Positions 52,114-61,280 are shown, counted from the first letter of the stretch. The stretch is 64,000 nucleotides of DNA from Bradyrhizobium zhanjiangense (GCF_004114935.1 NZ_CP022221.1:3803001-3867000), one strand, 5' to 3'. Translations and numbers: made by a program. Notes: generated by a model not told the origin, from the sequence alone.

Positions 52114-53247
52114 ATGGGTTCACTGGCTTTATCGCGGGTCGACATTTTGGATCATCCCGCACCGTCCATTGCAGGAGAGGTGGCGCGGATCGCGCGGGAG
52201 CAGCTCGCGCCGCTCGCTGCCGGCATCGACGCCGGCACGGTCTATCCGGCCGAGGTGCTGCGCAAGTTCGGCGCGGTCGGCGCCTGGGGCAGTCACGTCC
52301 CGCACGAAGGCCCCGCGGATCTGCGCTGCGCCATCCAGGCGATGGCTGTTATCGGCGAGGTCTGCGGCGCCACCGCCTTCATGGCCTGGTGCCAGAACAC
52401 GCTGGTCTGGTACGCCGCGAACTCAACAAATTTGAAGCTGGCAAAACGATTCAGCGATGCCTTCTCCACCGGCCGCGTACTCGGCGGCACCGGGCTCTCC
52501 AACCCGATGAAGAGCTTCTTCGGCATCGAGAAGCTCAAGCTGAAGGGGCGCAAGGTCGAGGGCGGCTACATCGTGCGCGGCGCGCTGCCCTGGGTCTCCA
52601 ATCTCGGTCCTGACCATTATTTCGGCGCGATCTTCGAACGCGAGGACGATCAGGGCATCGCAAAAGGCGAGCCTGGCACGGTGATGTTTCTGGCCGATTG
52701 CTCGGACCCAGCGATCACGCTGACGCCGTGCAAGCCGTTCCTCGCCATGGACGGCACCGGCACCTATGGCGTCCAGTTCCGCGACGTCTTCGTGCCGGAC
52801 GAGCTGATCCTGGCCGATCCCGCGGGTCCCTTCGTCAAGAAGATCCGCGCTGGCTTCATCCTGCTTCAGGCCGGCATGGCGCTCGGCGTGATCAGGGACT
52901 GCATCAACATCATGGACGAAGTCGACAGCCCCCTTGGCCATATCAACCGCTATCTGCCGCAGCAGCCGGTGCATTTTCGCGATCTCGCCGCCGAGCTCGA
53001 GACCGAAACGATGGCGCTGGCGCGTGATCCCTACAACGAGGAGGAGACCTACTGGCGCAAGGTGATCGCACTCAGGCTTCGTGCCGGCGAAGCCAGCGTC
53101 GCGGCGGCGCATGCGGCGATGCTGCATTGTGGCGCACGCGGTTATCTCAAAAGCCACCGCGCTCAGCGGCGACTGCGCGAGGCCTATTTCGTCGCGATCG
53201 TCACGCCTGCCACCAAGCAATTACGCAAGATGCTCGCCGATTCCTGA
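52114..53247 (+). CDS. Acyl-CoA dehydrogenase-like flavoprotein
   Basis: The 377-residue product resembles the acyl-CoA dehydrogenase / DszC-SfnB-like flavoprotein superfamily. The N-terminal helical domain (FGAVGAWGSHVPHEGPADLR), middle beta domain (GGTGLSNPMKSFFGIEKLKL and ALPWVSNLGPDHYF) and C-terminal helical domain are recognisable. The family's catalytic Glu is not obvious, so an oxygenase or sulfur-compound oxidoreductase role is possible. GGGAGG five bases before the ATG decides the start. The gene lies 37 bp after OsmC. The substrate is unknown. Confidence 0.82.
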   Translation: MGSLALSRVDILDHPAPSIAGEVARIAREQLAPLAAGIDAGTVYPAEVLRKFGAVGAWGSHVPHEGPADLRCAIQAMAVIGEVCGATAFMAWCQNTLVWYAANSTNLKLAKRFSDAFSTGRVLGGTGLSNPMKSFFGIEKLKLKGRKVEGGYIVRGALPWVSNLGPDHYFGAIFEREDDQGIAKGEPGTVMFLADCSDPAITLTPCKPFLAMDGTGTYGVQFRDVFVPDELILADPAGPFVKKIRAGFILLQAGMALGVIRDCINIMDEVDSPLGHINRYLPQQPVHFRDLAAELETETMALARDPYNEEETYWRKVIALRLRAGEASVAAAHAAMLHCGARGYLKSHRAQRRLREAYFVAIVTPATKQLRKMLADS

Positions 53248-53323
53248 TCTTCACGAGTCCACCCGAAGACCACTGCCAAGACGACTGTTAAGACCACCAC
53301 CAACCTCAACGGAGAGGCTGCCA

Positions 53324-54202
53324 ATGACGGACGTTCTGATCTCTGCCAGCGAACTTGCCGATCTCTTGAAGACCGAGCCCTGTGTCGTCATCGACACTCG
53401 CAATCCCGACGCCTACGGCGCCGGGCACCTCCCCAATGCCGTGAACGTGCACGATATCTTCACCTATCTTGCGACCTCGACGCCCGACGGCATCAACGAG
53501 CTCAAGACCAAATTTGCCGACGCCTTTGGTACCGCTGGTCTCTCCGGAACGGAGACAGCGGTGGTCTATGAGCAGTCGATGAACTCCGGTTTCGGCCAGT
53601 CCTGCCGCGGCTATTATCTCCTCACCATGCTCGGCTATCCCAGGGTGAAGGTGCTGCATGGCGGTTTCGATGCCTGGGCAGCAGCCGGTTTGCCGGTCAC
53701 CAAGGACGTGCCGACGCCGGCGAAGGCATCGTTCACGATCGTGCCTGAGGCGGGCGAGATCCTGATCGACGCCAAGACCATGCTCGGGGCCATCGGCAAG
53801 CCCGGCATCGCCATCCTCGACGTGCGCGATGTCGATGAGTGGATCGGCGACAGCTCGTCCCCATACGGCAAGGATTTCTGTCCACGCAAGGGCCGCATCC
53901 CCGGCGCGGTGTGGCTGGAATGGTACCGCATGATGAAGCCGACCGCTGAGGGCCCGCGCTTCAAGTCCAAGGACGAGATTCTGGCCGAATGCGCCACTGT
54001 CGGCATTTCGCAGACGACGCCGGTCTATCTCTACTGCTTCAAGGGCGCGCGCGCCTCGAACACGTTCCTGGCGCTGAAGAACGCCGGCGTGAAGGACGTG
54101 CGGATGTACTTTGGCTCCTGGAACGAATGGTCGCGCGATCCGTCGCTGCCGATCGAGCAAGGGCTGCCGATTGCATCGGGTGTCACGACAAAGGCGGCGT
54201 GA
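53324..54202 (+). CDS. Sulfurtransferase with two rhodanese domains
   Basis: The 292-residue protein has two rhodanese modules. The N-terminal one is inactive-like: the equivalent loop near GQSCRGYYLL is not canonical. The C-terminal one carries the active Cys238 in VYLYCFKGARASNTFL. Such proteins move sulfane sulfur from thiosulfate or 3-mercaptopyruvate to cyanide or other thiols. It is the third gene of the sigma-54-controlled OsmC operon (76-bp gap). Its place beside a cyanate operon suggests a cyanide/thiocyanate link, which is inference. Confidence 0.87.
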   Translation: MTDVLISASELADLLKTEPCVVIDTRNPDAYGAGHLPNAVNVHDIFTYLATSTPDGINELKTKFADAFGTAGLSGTETAVVYEQSMNSGFGQSCRGYYLLTMLGYPRVKVLHGGFDAWAAAGLPVTKDVPTPAKASFTIVPEAGEILIDAKTMLGAIGKPGIAILDVRDVDEWIGDSSSPYGKDFCPRKGRIPGAVWLEWYRMMKPTAEGPRFKSKDEILAECATVGISQTTPVYLYCFKGARASNTFLALKNAGVKDVRMYFGSWNEWSRDPSLPIEQGLPIASGVTTKAA

Positions 54203-54227
54203 TAGCGTGCCGCTGCCGTAGGGCTCG

Positions 54228-54370
54228 GTCCCACCTCTCCCCGACGGGGAGAGGTCGGATTGCGCAGCAATCCGGGTGAGGGGGCGTTGCCTTTGGTGAG
54301 ACCGTAAGCCCTCGCCCGGATCGCATCTCTCGGTGCGATCCGACCTCTCCCTACGGGAGAGGCGAACCGA
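54228..54370. repeat. Palindromic intergenic repeat (CCTCTCCCCGACGGGGAGAGG type)
   Basis: CACCTCTCCCCGACGGGGAG and CGACCTCTCCCTACGGGAGA are each hairpins, and TTGCGCAGCAATCCGGG / CCCGGATCGCATC sequences lie between. It fills the space between convergent genes and could act as a terminator for both. Confidence 0.85.
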
Positions 54371-54394
54371 GGCGCGACCGTGCTTCGCCACATT

Positions 54395-56323
54395 CTAGCC
54401 GTTGAGGCCCGCCCGTGGACGAGGCGCGATTCCCAGCGCCTTGATCCGCGAGGCCAGCGTGGTCGGCTTGATATCGAGCATCTCGGCCGCGCCGCCGGGG
54501 CCGAAGACTTTCCCTGCGCAGGCTTCGAGCGCCGCCAAAATGTTGGCGCGCTCGTGATCGCGCATTTCCGATGACGTCATGACCGCGGGGCGCACATCGG
54601 CTTTCGGGCGTGCAGCGCCGCTCGGAGCTTGCGTGCCGGAGGGGTCGGGCAGATCGATGCGCAGCCGCCCGTTCTGAGACAGAATTGCGGCGCGCTCGAT
54701 CACGTTCTGCAATTCGCGGACATTGCCGGGCCAGTCGTAGCGGGTCAGCCGCCGCGCATCGCCTTCGGACAGACGCAGGTTCGACTTCAACGCCTTGCTC
54801 TCGCGCGTCAGGAAATGCTGGGCCAGCAGCGGAATGTCCTCGCGTCGTTCGCGCAAGGGGACGGTCTCGATCGGGAATACGTTGAGACGGAAATAGAGGT
54901 CCTCGCGAAACCGGCCGCGTTGCACCTCCTGCTTGAGATCGCGATTGGTCGCGGCAATGACGCGCACGTCGACCGCGCGCGTGCGCTCCTGGCCGACGCG
55001 CTCGAAATTGCCTTCCTGCAAGACGCGCAGCAGCTTACTCTGGAGTTCGAGCGGGATCTCGCCAACCTCGTCCAGAAACAACGTGCCGCCGTCGGCAAGC
55101 TCGAACCGGCCGATGCGGTCGCGCGTTGCGCCGGTGAAGGCGCCGCGGACATGACCGAAGAACTCGCTCTCGAACAATTCGCGCGGGATCGCGGCGCAGT
55201 TGACGCGGATCAGCGGCCGGTCGCTGCGACCCGAGGCTTCGTGGATGGCGCGCGCGATCAGCTCCTTGCCGGTGCCTGATGCCCCGGTGATCATCACCGC
55301 CGCGGTGGTCGGGGCCACCAGCTTGACCTGGCGCAGCGTCTTCTGGATCGCCTCGCTCTGGCCGATGATGCCGCGGGGATTGGTCTCGATGCGGATTTCT
55401 TCCTGGAGATAGGCGTTTTCGAGCTCGAGACGCTCGCGCAGGCGGTCGACCTCGGCAAGCGCGGCATGCAGTTTCTCGTCGGCCTCGCGGCGCTGGCTGA
55501 CATCGCGAAACACCACGACCGCGCCGACCACCACGCCGCGGTCGCGGATCGGAGTGGAGGTGTATTCGACCCAGGCCGGCGAGCCGTCCTTGCGCCAAAA
55601 CACCTCGCCGTCGACCTGATGCACGGCACCGTCGCGGAACGCCGCATAGATCGGGCAGTCGTGGTTGTGATAGTGCCGGCCATCATGGTGGGTATGGTGC
55701 ACGATCGGATGGATTTCCTTGCCGACCAGCTCCTCGGCGGTCCAGCCGAGCATCCGCTCCGCCGCAGGGTTGACGAAGGTGGTCTTGCCCTCGGCGTTGA
55801 CGCCATAGATGCCTTCGCCGGCCGCGCGCAGGATCAGCTGGTTCTCGCGCTCGATGTCCTGGAACACGCGTTCGACCCGCTGCCAGGTCGAGATGCCGCC
55901 GCGCATGTGGTCTTCGGCAGCAGCGTCGACGTTGCGCCGGCGGCGCGCTTCGAGATCGGTGAGGGTGAGCAGCAGCAGCGTGCGGCCGTCATGGGGCAGG
56001 ATGCAGCCGGCATATTCGAGCCTGAGATTTTGGCCGGCGGCATGGCGCGGGGTGAGCGTCGTGGTCCAGTAGGCGCCCTTGTGCAGCACGGCCTGGGTGA
56101 ACACGGTCAGCGCCGGGAGCTGGCCGGCATGAAGGGTGCTGGCCCTGGTCTGCCGCAACAGCGTGCGGTCGTAGCCGAGCAGGGTGCAGGCCGCCGGATT
56201 GGCGTCGATGATCTGATCGCGGTAGGGATCGACCAGCAGCGTCGCCTCCACTGAGGACTCAAACGCCGCGGTGCGTGGATCGATGGTTTCGGCCGCATCG
56301 TCGCGGCCGGGCATCGTTGCCAT
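54395..56323 (-). CDS. Sigma-54-dependent activator with two PAS domains
   Basis: The 642-residue enhancer-binding protein has PAS1 (about 18-125) and PAS2 (about 160-290), the latter with a His-rich stretch [21 protein letters not shown] coiled coil (about 295-325) follows. The AAA+ domain (about 328-550) has Walker A GASGTGKE (347-354), the sigma-54 contact GAFTGA (394-399) and [21 protein letters not shown] Fis-type helix-turn-helix is at the end ([20 protein letters not shown]). All activation motifs are intact. It is divergent from the cyanate transporter operon. Three ACGA-N4-TCGT palindromes lie between them, the first touching its own start codon, which suggests autoregulation. Confidence 0.93.
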   Translation of the reverse strand: MATMPGRDDAAETIDPRTAAFESSVEATLLVDPYRDQIIDANPAACTLLGYDRTLLRQTRASTLHAGQLPALTVFTQAVLHKGAYWTTTLTPRHAAGQNLRLEYAGCILPHDGRTLLLLTLTDLEARRRRNVDAAAEDHMRGGISTWQRVERVFQDIERENQLILRAAGEGIYGVNAEGKTTFVNPAAERMLGWTAEELVGKEIHPIVHHTHHDGRHYHNHDCPIYAAFRDGAVHQVDGEVFWRKDGSPAWVEYTSTPIRDRGVVVGAVVVFRDVSQRREADEKLHAALAEVDRLRERLELENAYLQEEIRIETNPRGIIGQSEAIQKTLRQVKLVAPTTAAVMITGASGTGKELIARAIHEASGRSDRPLIRVNCAAIPRELFESEFFGHVRGAFTGATRDRIGRFELADGGTLFLDEVGEIPLELQSKLLRVLQEGNFERVGQERTRAVDVRVIAATNRDLKQEVQRGRFREDLYFRLNVFPIETVPLRERREDIPLLAQHFLTRESKALKSNLRLSEGDARRLTRYDWPGNVRELQNVIERAAILSQNGRLRIDLPDPSGTQAPSGAARPKADVRPAVMTSSEMRDHERANILAALEACAGKVFGPGGAAEMLDIKPTTLASRIKALGIAPRPRAGLNG

Positions 56324-56324
56324 T

Positions 56325-56374
56325 ACGAAATCTCGTCATTTGATTACGAATTTTCGTTTATCACGACTTTTCGT
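56325..56374 (+). promoter_or_regulatory. Three upstream activator palindromes
   Basis: ACGAAATCTCGT (56325-56336), ACGAATTTTCGT (56346-56357) and ACGACTTTTCGT (56363-56374) share ACGA-N4-TCGT. They are centred 21 and 17 bp apart and lie about 60-110 bp before the sigma-54 promoter, a usual place for enhancer sites. Binding by the divergent activator is inferred. Confidence 0.75.
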
Positions 56375-56433
56375 AGCAACCAAGCGCGACAGAAAGTGCT
56401 GCGTCATCAACGCACTGCCCGGCGATCCAGCGA

Positions 56434-56449
56434 TGGCATGCTCCTTGCG
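56434..56449 (+). promoter_or_regulatory. Sigma-54 promoter of the cyanate operon
   Basis: TGGCATGCTCCTTGCG has GG and GC separated by 10 bp and closely matches TGGCACG-N4-TTGCW. Transcription would start near 56460, 23 bp before the first gene. Confidence 0.85.
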
Positions 56450-56482
56450 TAATCCCTTCTGCAATGACGCGCAGGAGGTCCG

Positions 56483-57865
56483 ATGTCCACATTCGACAAT
56501 CCGTTTGATCCCGATCGAAACCTTCGAGCCGGTTGTGTCTGTGGCCAGCACCGATCGGCGGCGGAGCACGAGCAGGCGAGCGCAGCCCCGCGCTGCGAGC
56601 CGACGGACAGCGAGGAGACGCGTTACGCGGGCGTTGTCGCCTCCGCTGTGATGCGCGCGATGTTTCCGCAAGATATGGCACGGCGCGCGTTTCTGAAATC
56701 GGTTGGGGCCTCGACGGCGCTGGCGGCGCTATCGCAGTTCTTCCCGCTTCAGACCGCAACCGAGGTGTTTGCCGAGACTGGCGCGCCCGAGAAGAAGGAC
56801 CTCAAGGTCGGCTTCATCCCGATCACCTGCGCGACGCCGATCATCATGGCGGCCCCGCTCGGTTTCTATGCCAAGCACGGCCTCAACGTCGAAGTGGTCA
56901 AGACCGCCGGCTGGGCCGTGATCCGCGACAAGACCATCAACAAGGAATACGACGCGGCGCACATGCTGGCGCCGATGCCGATCGCGATCTCGCTGGGGCT
57001 CGGTGCGAATGCCATTCCCTTTGCCGTGCCTGCGATCGAGAACATCAACGGGCAGGGCATCGTGCTGGCGACCAAGCACAAGGACAGGCGCGATCCCAAG
57101 GACTGGAAGGGGCTGAAGTTCGCCATTCCCTTCGACTATTCCATGCACAACTATTTGCTGCGCTATTATCTCGCGGAAGCCGGTCTCGACCCCGATACCG
57201 ACGTGCAGCTGCGCTCGGTACCGCCGCCGGAGATGGTCGCGAATTTGCGCGCCGACAACATCGACGGCTTCCTCGCGCCCGACAACATCTGCCAGCGCGC
57301 GATCTATGACGGCGTCGGTTTCATGCATCTCTTGTCCAAGGAGATCTGGGACGGCCATCCCTGCTGCAGCTTTGCTGCCAGTCGAGAGTTCATCACGACG
57401 GCGTCGAACAGCTTTGCGGCACTGACGCGGGCCATCGTTGATGCGACGGCCTATGCGTCGAAGGCGGAGAACCGCAAGCAGATCGCGGAGGCGATCGCGC
57501 CGGCGAACTACATCAACGCACCGGTCACGGTGCTGGAGCAGGTTTTGACCGGCACCTACGCCGACGGCCTCGGTGGCGTGAAGACCGACGCCAAGCGGGT
57601 CGATTTCGATCCGTTCCCCTGGCAGTCCTTTGCGGTGTGGATGCTGACGCAGATGAAGCGCTGGGGCCAGATCAAGGGCGACGTCGACTACAAGACGGTC
57701 GCCGAGCAGGTGTACCTGGCGACCGATACGAAGAAGCTGATGACCGAGATGGGGCTGTCGCCGCCCGTGAGCAGCTACAAGTCGTTCGCGGTGATGGGCA
57801 AGACATTCGATCCGACCAAGCCGGAGGACTATTTGGCCAGCTTCAAAATCAGGAAGGCGTCGTGA
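56483..57865 (+). CDS. NrtA/CynA-like ABC transporter substrate-binding protein
   Basis: The 460-residue protein matches the nitrate/cyanate/bicarbonate (NrtA/CmpA/CynA) binding-protein family. A twin-arginine export signal (RRAFLKSVGAS, residues 68-78) sits behind an unusual 65-residue N-terminal extension containing GCVCGQH (Cys18 and Cys20). The mature domain starts KKDLKVGFIPITCATPIIMA and includes AGWAVIRDKTINKEYDAAHM. GCAGGAGG is well placed. It is the first gene of an operon with permease, ATPase and cyanase, so cyanate is the likely substrate. The purpose of the Cys extension is unknown. Confidence 0.88.
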   Translation: MSTFDNPFDPDRNLRAGCVCGQHRSAAEHEQASAAPRCEPTDSEETRYAGVVASAVMRAMFPQDMARRAFLKSVGASTALAALSQFFPLQTATEVFAETGAPEKKDLKVGFIPITCATPIIMAAPLGFYAKHGLNVEVVKTAGWAVIRDKTINKEYDAAHMLAPMPIAISLGLGANAIPFAVPAIENINGQGIVLATKHKDRRDPKDWKGLKFAIPFDYSMHNYLLRYYLAEAGLDPDTDVQLRSVPPPEMVANLRADNIDGFLAPDNICQRAIYDGVGFMHLLSKEIWDGHPCCSFAASREFITTASNSFAALTRAIVDATAYASKAENRKQIAEAIAPANYINAPVTVLEQVLTGTYADGLGGVKTDAKRVDFDPFPWQSFAVWMLTQMKRWGQIKGDVDYKTVAEQVYLATDTKKLMTEMGLSPPVSSYKSFAVMGKTFDPTKPEDYLASFKIRKAS

Positions 57866-57882
57866 GTAAACTTCTCTCGCTA

Positions 57883-58011
57883 CCGTCGTCCCGGCGAAGG
57901 CCGGGACTCATAACCACAGGGAGATGTTTGGCGAAGACTCGTCGTTCGGTACTGCTGCCGATGGCGATCGATAGATTCCGCGGTATGAGTCCCGGCCTTC
58001 GCCGGGACGAC
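57883..58011. repeat. Palindromic repeat inside the cyanate operon
   Basis: CGTCGTCCCGGCGAAGGCCG, then GGACTCATA at left, and TATGAGTCCCGGCC, then TTCGCCGGGACGACA at right. It separates the binding-protein and permease genes and would fold in the mRNA. A diverged relative lies at 3193-3320. Confidence 0.9.
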
Positions 58012-58031
58012 ATGTGGAGAGGTCTTGCGCA

Positions 58032-58871
58032 ATGAACTCCTCCCTCCGCCTCCGCGCCGGCCTCGTCTCTATCGCGCTTCTCGCCGCATTCCTCGGCATC
58101 TGGCATCTCGCCACGCGCTCGACCGGCACAACGACAGCGATGAGCCCGGAATACGCCAAGCTGATGGGCCTGACCGCGACGCAGGGCAAATCCGCGATGC
58201 CCGGGCCGCTCGATGTCGGCGCAAAGCTCTGGGAGCACCTGAGGCGGCCGTTCTATGATAACGGGCCGAACGACAAGGGGCTCGGCATCCAGCTTGCCTA
58301 TTCGATCGCGCGCGTCGGCACCGGCTATCTGCTGGCGGTGATGGTCGCCATCCCGCTCGGCTTCCTCATCGGCATGTCGCCGCTGCTCAGCAAGGCGCTC
58401 GATCCCTTCATCCAGGTGCTCAAGCCGATCTCACCGCTGGCCTGGATGCCGCTCGCGCTGTACACCATCAAGGATTCCTCGGTCTCGGCGATCTTCGTCA
58501 TCTTCATCTGCTCGATCTGGCCGATGCTGCTCAATACCGTCTTCGGCGTTGCCGGCGTGCGCAAGGAGTGGATCAACGTCGCGCGCACGCTGGAGGTCGG
58601 CACCGTCAGGCGCGCCTTCACCGTGATCCTCCCCGCGGCAGCGCCGACGATCTTGACCGGGATGCGCATCTCGATCGGCATTGCCTGGCTCGTGATCGTC
58701 GCGGCCGAAATGCTCGTCGGCGGCACCGGCATCGGCTATTTCGTCTGGAACGAGTGGAACAACCTCTCGATCACCAATGTCATCATCGCGATCCTCCTGA
58801 TCGGGATCGTCGGCATGCTGCTCGACCAGATCCTGGCGCGATTCACGCGCATGGTCACGTTTCCGGAGTAG
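58032..58871 (+). CDS. ABC transporter permease (NrtB/CynB/SsuC family)
   Basis: The 279-residue product has about six membrane helices. The permease signature is NVARTLEVGTVRRAFTVILP followed by AAAPTILTGMRI, the EAA loop that contacts the ATPase. It matches nitrate/taurine/cyanate-type permeases. GAGAGG precedes the ATG. It is separated from the binding protein by a palindromic repeat and is followed by the ATPase 4 bp later. It is the membrane part of the putative cyanate importer. Confidence 0.9.
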   Translation: MNSSLRLRAGLVSIALLAAFLGIWHLATRSTGTTTAMSPEYAKLMGLTATQGKSAMPGPLDVGAKLWEHLRRPFYDNGPNDKGLGIQLAYSIARVGTGYLLAVMVAIPLGFLIGMSPLLSKALDPFIQVLKPISPLAWMPLALYTIKDSSVSAIFVIFICSIWPMLLNTVFGVAGVRKEWINVARTLEVGTVRRAFTVILPAAAPTILTGMRISIGIAWLVIVAAEMLVGGTGIGYFVWNEWNNLSITNVIIAILLIGIVGMLLDQILARFTRMVTFPE

Positions 58872-58875
58872 GGCA

Positions 58876-59799
58876 GTGACCGATAAATTCATCTCCATCG
58901 AAGGCATCGCGAAGCGCTATCCGGGCGCGGGCGGCGCCACCACGAGCGTGTTCGAGAATCTCTGGCTGTCGATGGCCCGCGGCGAGTTCTGTTGCGTGAT
59001 CGGCCATTCCGGCTGCGGCAAGACCACAGTGCTCAACATCCTTGCCGGCCTCGATGCGCCGAGCGAAGGCGCCGTCATCGTCGACGGGCAGGCGATTTCC
59101 GGCACCAGTCTCGACCGCGCCGTGATCTTCCAGAGCCACGCGCTTTTGCCCTGGCGCACCGTGCGCGGCAACGTCGCCTATGCCGTCAGCTCGAAATGGC
59201 GGAGCTGGGATCGCGCCAAGGTCAGGGCGCACGCGCAGAGTTTCATCGATCTCGTCGGCCTCACCGGCTCCGAGCACAAGCGTCCCTCCGAGCTGTCGGG
59301 CGGCATGAAGCAGCGCGTCGGCATCGCCCGCGCGCTCTCGATCACGCCGAAGATGATGCTGATGGACGAGCCCTTCTCGGCGCTCGACGCGCTGACACGC
59401 GGCACGCTCCAGGACGAGGTGCGGCGCATTTGCCTCGAGACCGGGCAGACCGCGTTCATGATCACCCATGACGTCGACGAGGCGATCTACCTCGCCGACA
59501 AGATCTTTCTGATGACCAACGGTCCGGGCGCGGTGCTCGCCGAAGTCGTCGAGAACCCGCTGCCGAGGGATCGCGGCCGCACCGATCTGCACCGCCATCC
59601 GCTGTACTACGCCTTGCGCAACCACATCATCGATTTCCTGGTGACGCGTAGCAAGACCTTTGCCGCCGAGACGCCCGGTCACGATCCGCGCAACGTGCCG
59701 GTGGTTCAGATCGGCAAGCCCGGACTAACGATCGCGTCGAATGGCGAAGAGCAACGACAGCCATGGATATCCGGGCCCAGCCCCGGACTCACTGCGTGA
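58876..59799 (+). CDS. ABC transporter ATP-binding protein (NrtD/CynD/SsuB family)
   Basis: The 307-residue protein has Walker A GHSGCGKTT, signature LSGGMKQRVGIARALS, Walker B MMLMDEPFSALDAL and a conserved His switch (MITHDVDEA). A GTG start 4 bp after the permease stop, with GGAG reused inside the stop region, shows translational coupling. The C-terminal 40 residues after about 265 are unusually Gly/Pro-rich, and the coding end runs into a partial family B repeat. It energises the cyanate-type importer. Confidence 0.9.
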   Translation: MTDKFISIEGIAKRYPGAGGATTSVFENLWLSMARGEFCCVIGHSGCGKTTVLNILAGLDAPSEGAVIVDGQAISGTSLDRAVIFQSHALLPWRTVRGNVAYAVSSKWRSWDRAKVRAHAQSFIDLVGLTGSEHKRPSELSGGMKQRVGIARALSITPKMMLMDEPFSALDALTRGTLQDEVRRICLETGQTAFMITHDVDEAIYLADKIFLMTNGPGAVLAEVVENPLPRDRGRTDLHRHPLYYALRNHIIDFLVTRSKTFAAETPGHDPRNVPVVQIGKPGLTIASNGEEQRQPWISGPSPGLTA

Positions 59800-59810
59800 T
59801 TTTATAGACG

Positions 59811-59852
59811 CACGATCTGCGGAAAACCGCTTCACACTTTTCCGGATCATGC
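59811..59852. repeat. Dispersed repeat family B, partial inverted copy
   Basis: ACGATCTGCGGAAAACCGCT and TCACACTTTTCCGGATCATG correspond to the reverse of the family B core. It lies between the ATPase and cynS genes. Confidence 0.8.
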
Positions 59853-59873
59853 CTTTGAAGAGGAGACCCTGAC

Positions 59874-60362
59874 ATGAAACGCGAAGACCTCACCGAAAAG
59901 CTGCTCGACATCAAGCGCGAGAAGGGCTGGAGCTGGAAACACATCTGCGACAAGATCGGCGGCTATTCCGAGGTGCTGATCGTTGGCGCGATCCTCGGTC
60001 AGATGAAATTGACCAAGCCGCAGGCCGCCAATGCCGGCGAGCTGTTCGGCCTGTCGAAGGCGGAAGTTGCCATGCTGAACGAGGTGCCGATGCGCGGCAC
60101 CGGCACGCCAATGCCGCCGACCGATCCGCTGATCTACCGCTTCTACGAGATGGTGATGGTGAACGGCCCGGCCTGGAAGGCGCTGATCGAGGAAGAGTTC
60201 GGCGACGGCATCATGTCGGCGATCGACTTCGACATGGGCATCGAGCGCGTCGCCAATCCGAAGGGCGACCGCGTCAAGATCACCATGAGCGGCAAGTTCC
60301 TGCCGTACAAATATTACGGCGCCAGCGGCAACGTGCCGGAATACGGCTTTAGGGAGGAGTGA
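59874..60362 (+). CDS. cynS: Cyanase (cyanate hydratase)
   Basis: The 162-residue enzyme converts cyanate and bicarbonate to carbamate and CO2, releasing ammonia, and gives nitrogen from cyanate. An N-terminal HTH-like dimer domain (about 1-75) is followed by the catalytic domain. The active-site residues correspond to Arg89 and Glu92 (PLIYRFYEM) and Ser115 (GIMSAIDFD), equivalent to Arg96, Glu99 and Ser122 of E. coli CynS. GAGGAG is upstream of the ATG. It is the last gene of the sigma-54-driven transporter operon. Its end overlaps the convergent gene at 60349 by 14 bp. Confidence 0.97.
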   Translation: MKREDLTEKLLDIKREKGWSWKHICDKIGGYSEVLIVGAILGQMKLTKPQAANAGELFGLSKAEVAMLNEVPMRGTGTPMPPTDPLIYRFYEMVMVNGPAWKALIEEEFGDGIMSAIDFDMGIERVANPKGDRVKITMSGKFLPYKYYGASGNVPEYGFREE

Positions 60363-61176
60363 CCGCGGCGAAGGCGGCGCGCAGCTCGCCGACGGGCGCC
60401 ATGTCGCGAACATAGGTGAAGGATCCCTTGTCCTTCATCTCGCGTGCGCAGTTCAGGAACGCGGCGAGCGCGTAGCGCGACATGGCCCCGCCGACGCTGA
60501 TGCGCTTGACGCCGGCGGCGGACAATTGCCCGACTGTCAGCGTCGGGTCGGCAAAGCCCATCACGTGGTTGAACGGCTTGCTGAGCGAGGCGACGACGGT
60601 CCGGATCGTGGCGAGATCGTAGAGGCCCGGCGCATACAGGACATCGGCGCCCGCGGCCTCGAAGGCCTGCAGGCGGCGAATTGTGTCGTCGATGTCCTTG
60701 CGGCCGTGCAGGAAGTTCTCGGCCCGCGCGGTCAGCGTGAACGGAATCGGCAGCGCGCGCGCCACTTCGACCGCGGCCTGGACGCGCTCGACGGCGTGGG
60801 AAAAGTCGTAGATGGGGCGATCGCGGTCGCCGCTGAAATCCTCGATCGAACCTCCGACCGCGCCAGCCTCAGCGGCGCGCTGAATCGCTTGGGCGGCACG
60901 CTTCGGCTCATCTGCGCCGCAATTCTCGAGGTCGACGCTGACCGGCAAGTCGGTGGCTTCGACGATCGCGCGCGCGTTGGCGAGGATGACGTCGAGACTG
61001 ACGCCGCCGCTGCCGAGCATGTTGGCCACGCCGAGGCTCGTGGTCGCCAGGGCCTCGAAGCCCATCGCCGCGAGCAGCTTGGCCGTCCCGGCGTCCCACG
61101 GATTGGGAATGATGAAGGCTCCGGGCCGCTCGTGCAGCGCGCGAAACGCCGTCGCCTTGTCCAGCTGGCTCGTCAT
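60349..61176 (-). CDS. Isocitrate lyase / PEP mutase superfamily enzyme
   Basis: The 275-residue protein is a TIM-barrel enzyme of the PEP mutase/isocitrate lyase superfamily. It shows FIIPNPWDAGTAKLLAAMGF, SVDLENCGADEP (metal-binding Asp and Glu region), GGSIEDFSGDRDRPIYDF and FTLTARAENFLHG. Such members are C-C lyases or oxaloacetate-type decarboxylases; the substrate here is unknown. The ATG at 61176 is preceded by GGAG. It is divergent from a LysR regulator that probably controls it. Confidence 0.87.
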   Translation of the reverse strand: MTSQLDKATAFRALHERPGAFIIPNPWDAGTAKLLAAMGFEALATTSLGVANMLGSGGVSLDVILANARAIVEATDLPVSVDLENCGADEPKRAAQAIQRAAEAGAVGGSIEDFSGDRDRPIYDFSHAVERVQAAVEVARALPIPFTLTARAENFLHGRKDIDDTIRRLQAFEAAGADVLYAPGLYDLATIRTVVASLSKPFNHVMGFADPTLTVGQLSAAGVKRISVGGAMSRYALAAFLNCAREMKDKGSFTYVRDMAPVGELRAAFAAVTPP

Positions 61177-61280
61177 GGCTCGTCTCCGTGTTGTTCGTGC
61201 ACGCAGCCTTAGGAGCATTTCCGTCATCCGCCAAATTTGTTATTCCTTCGGATATCATCAGTTTTTTGCATGAGGTCGCG

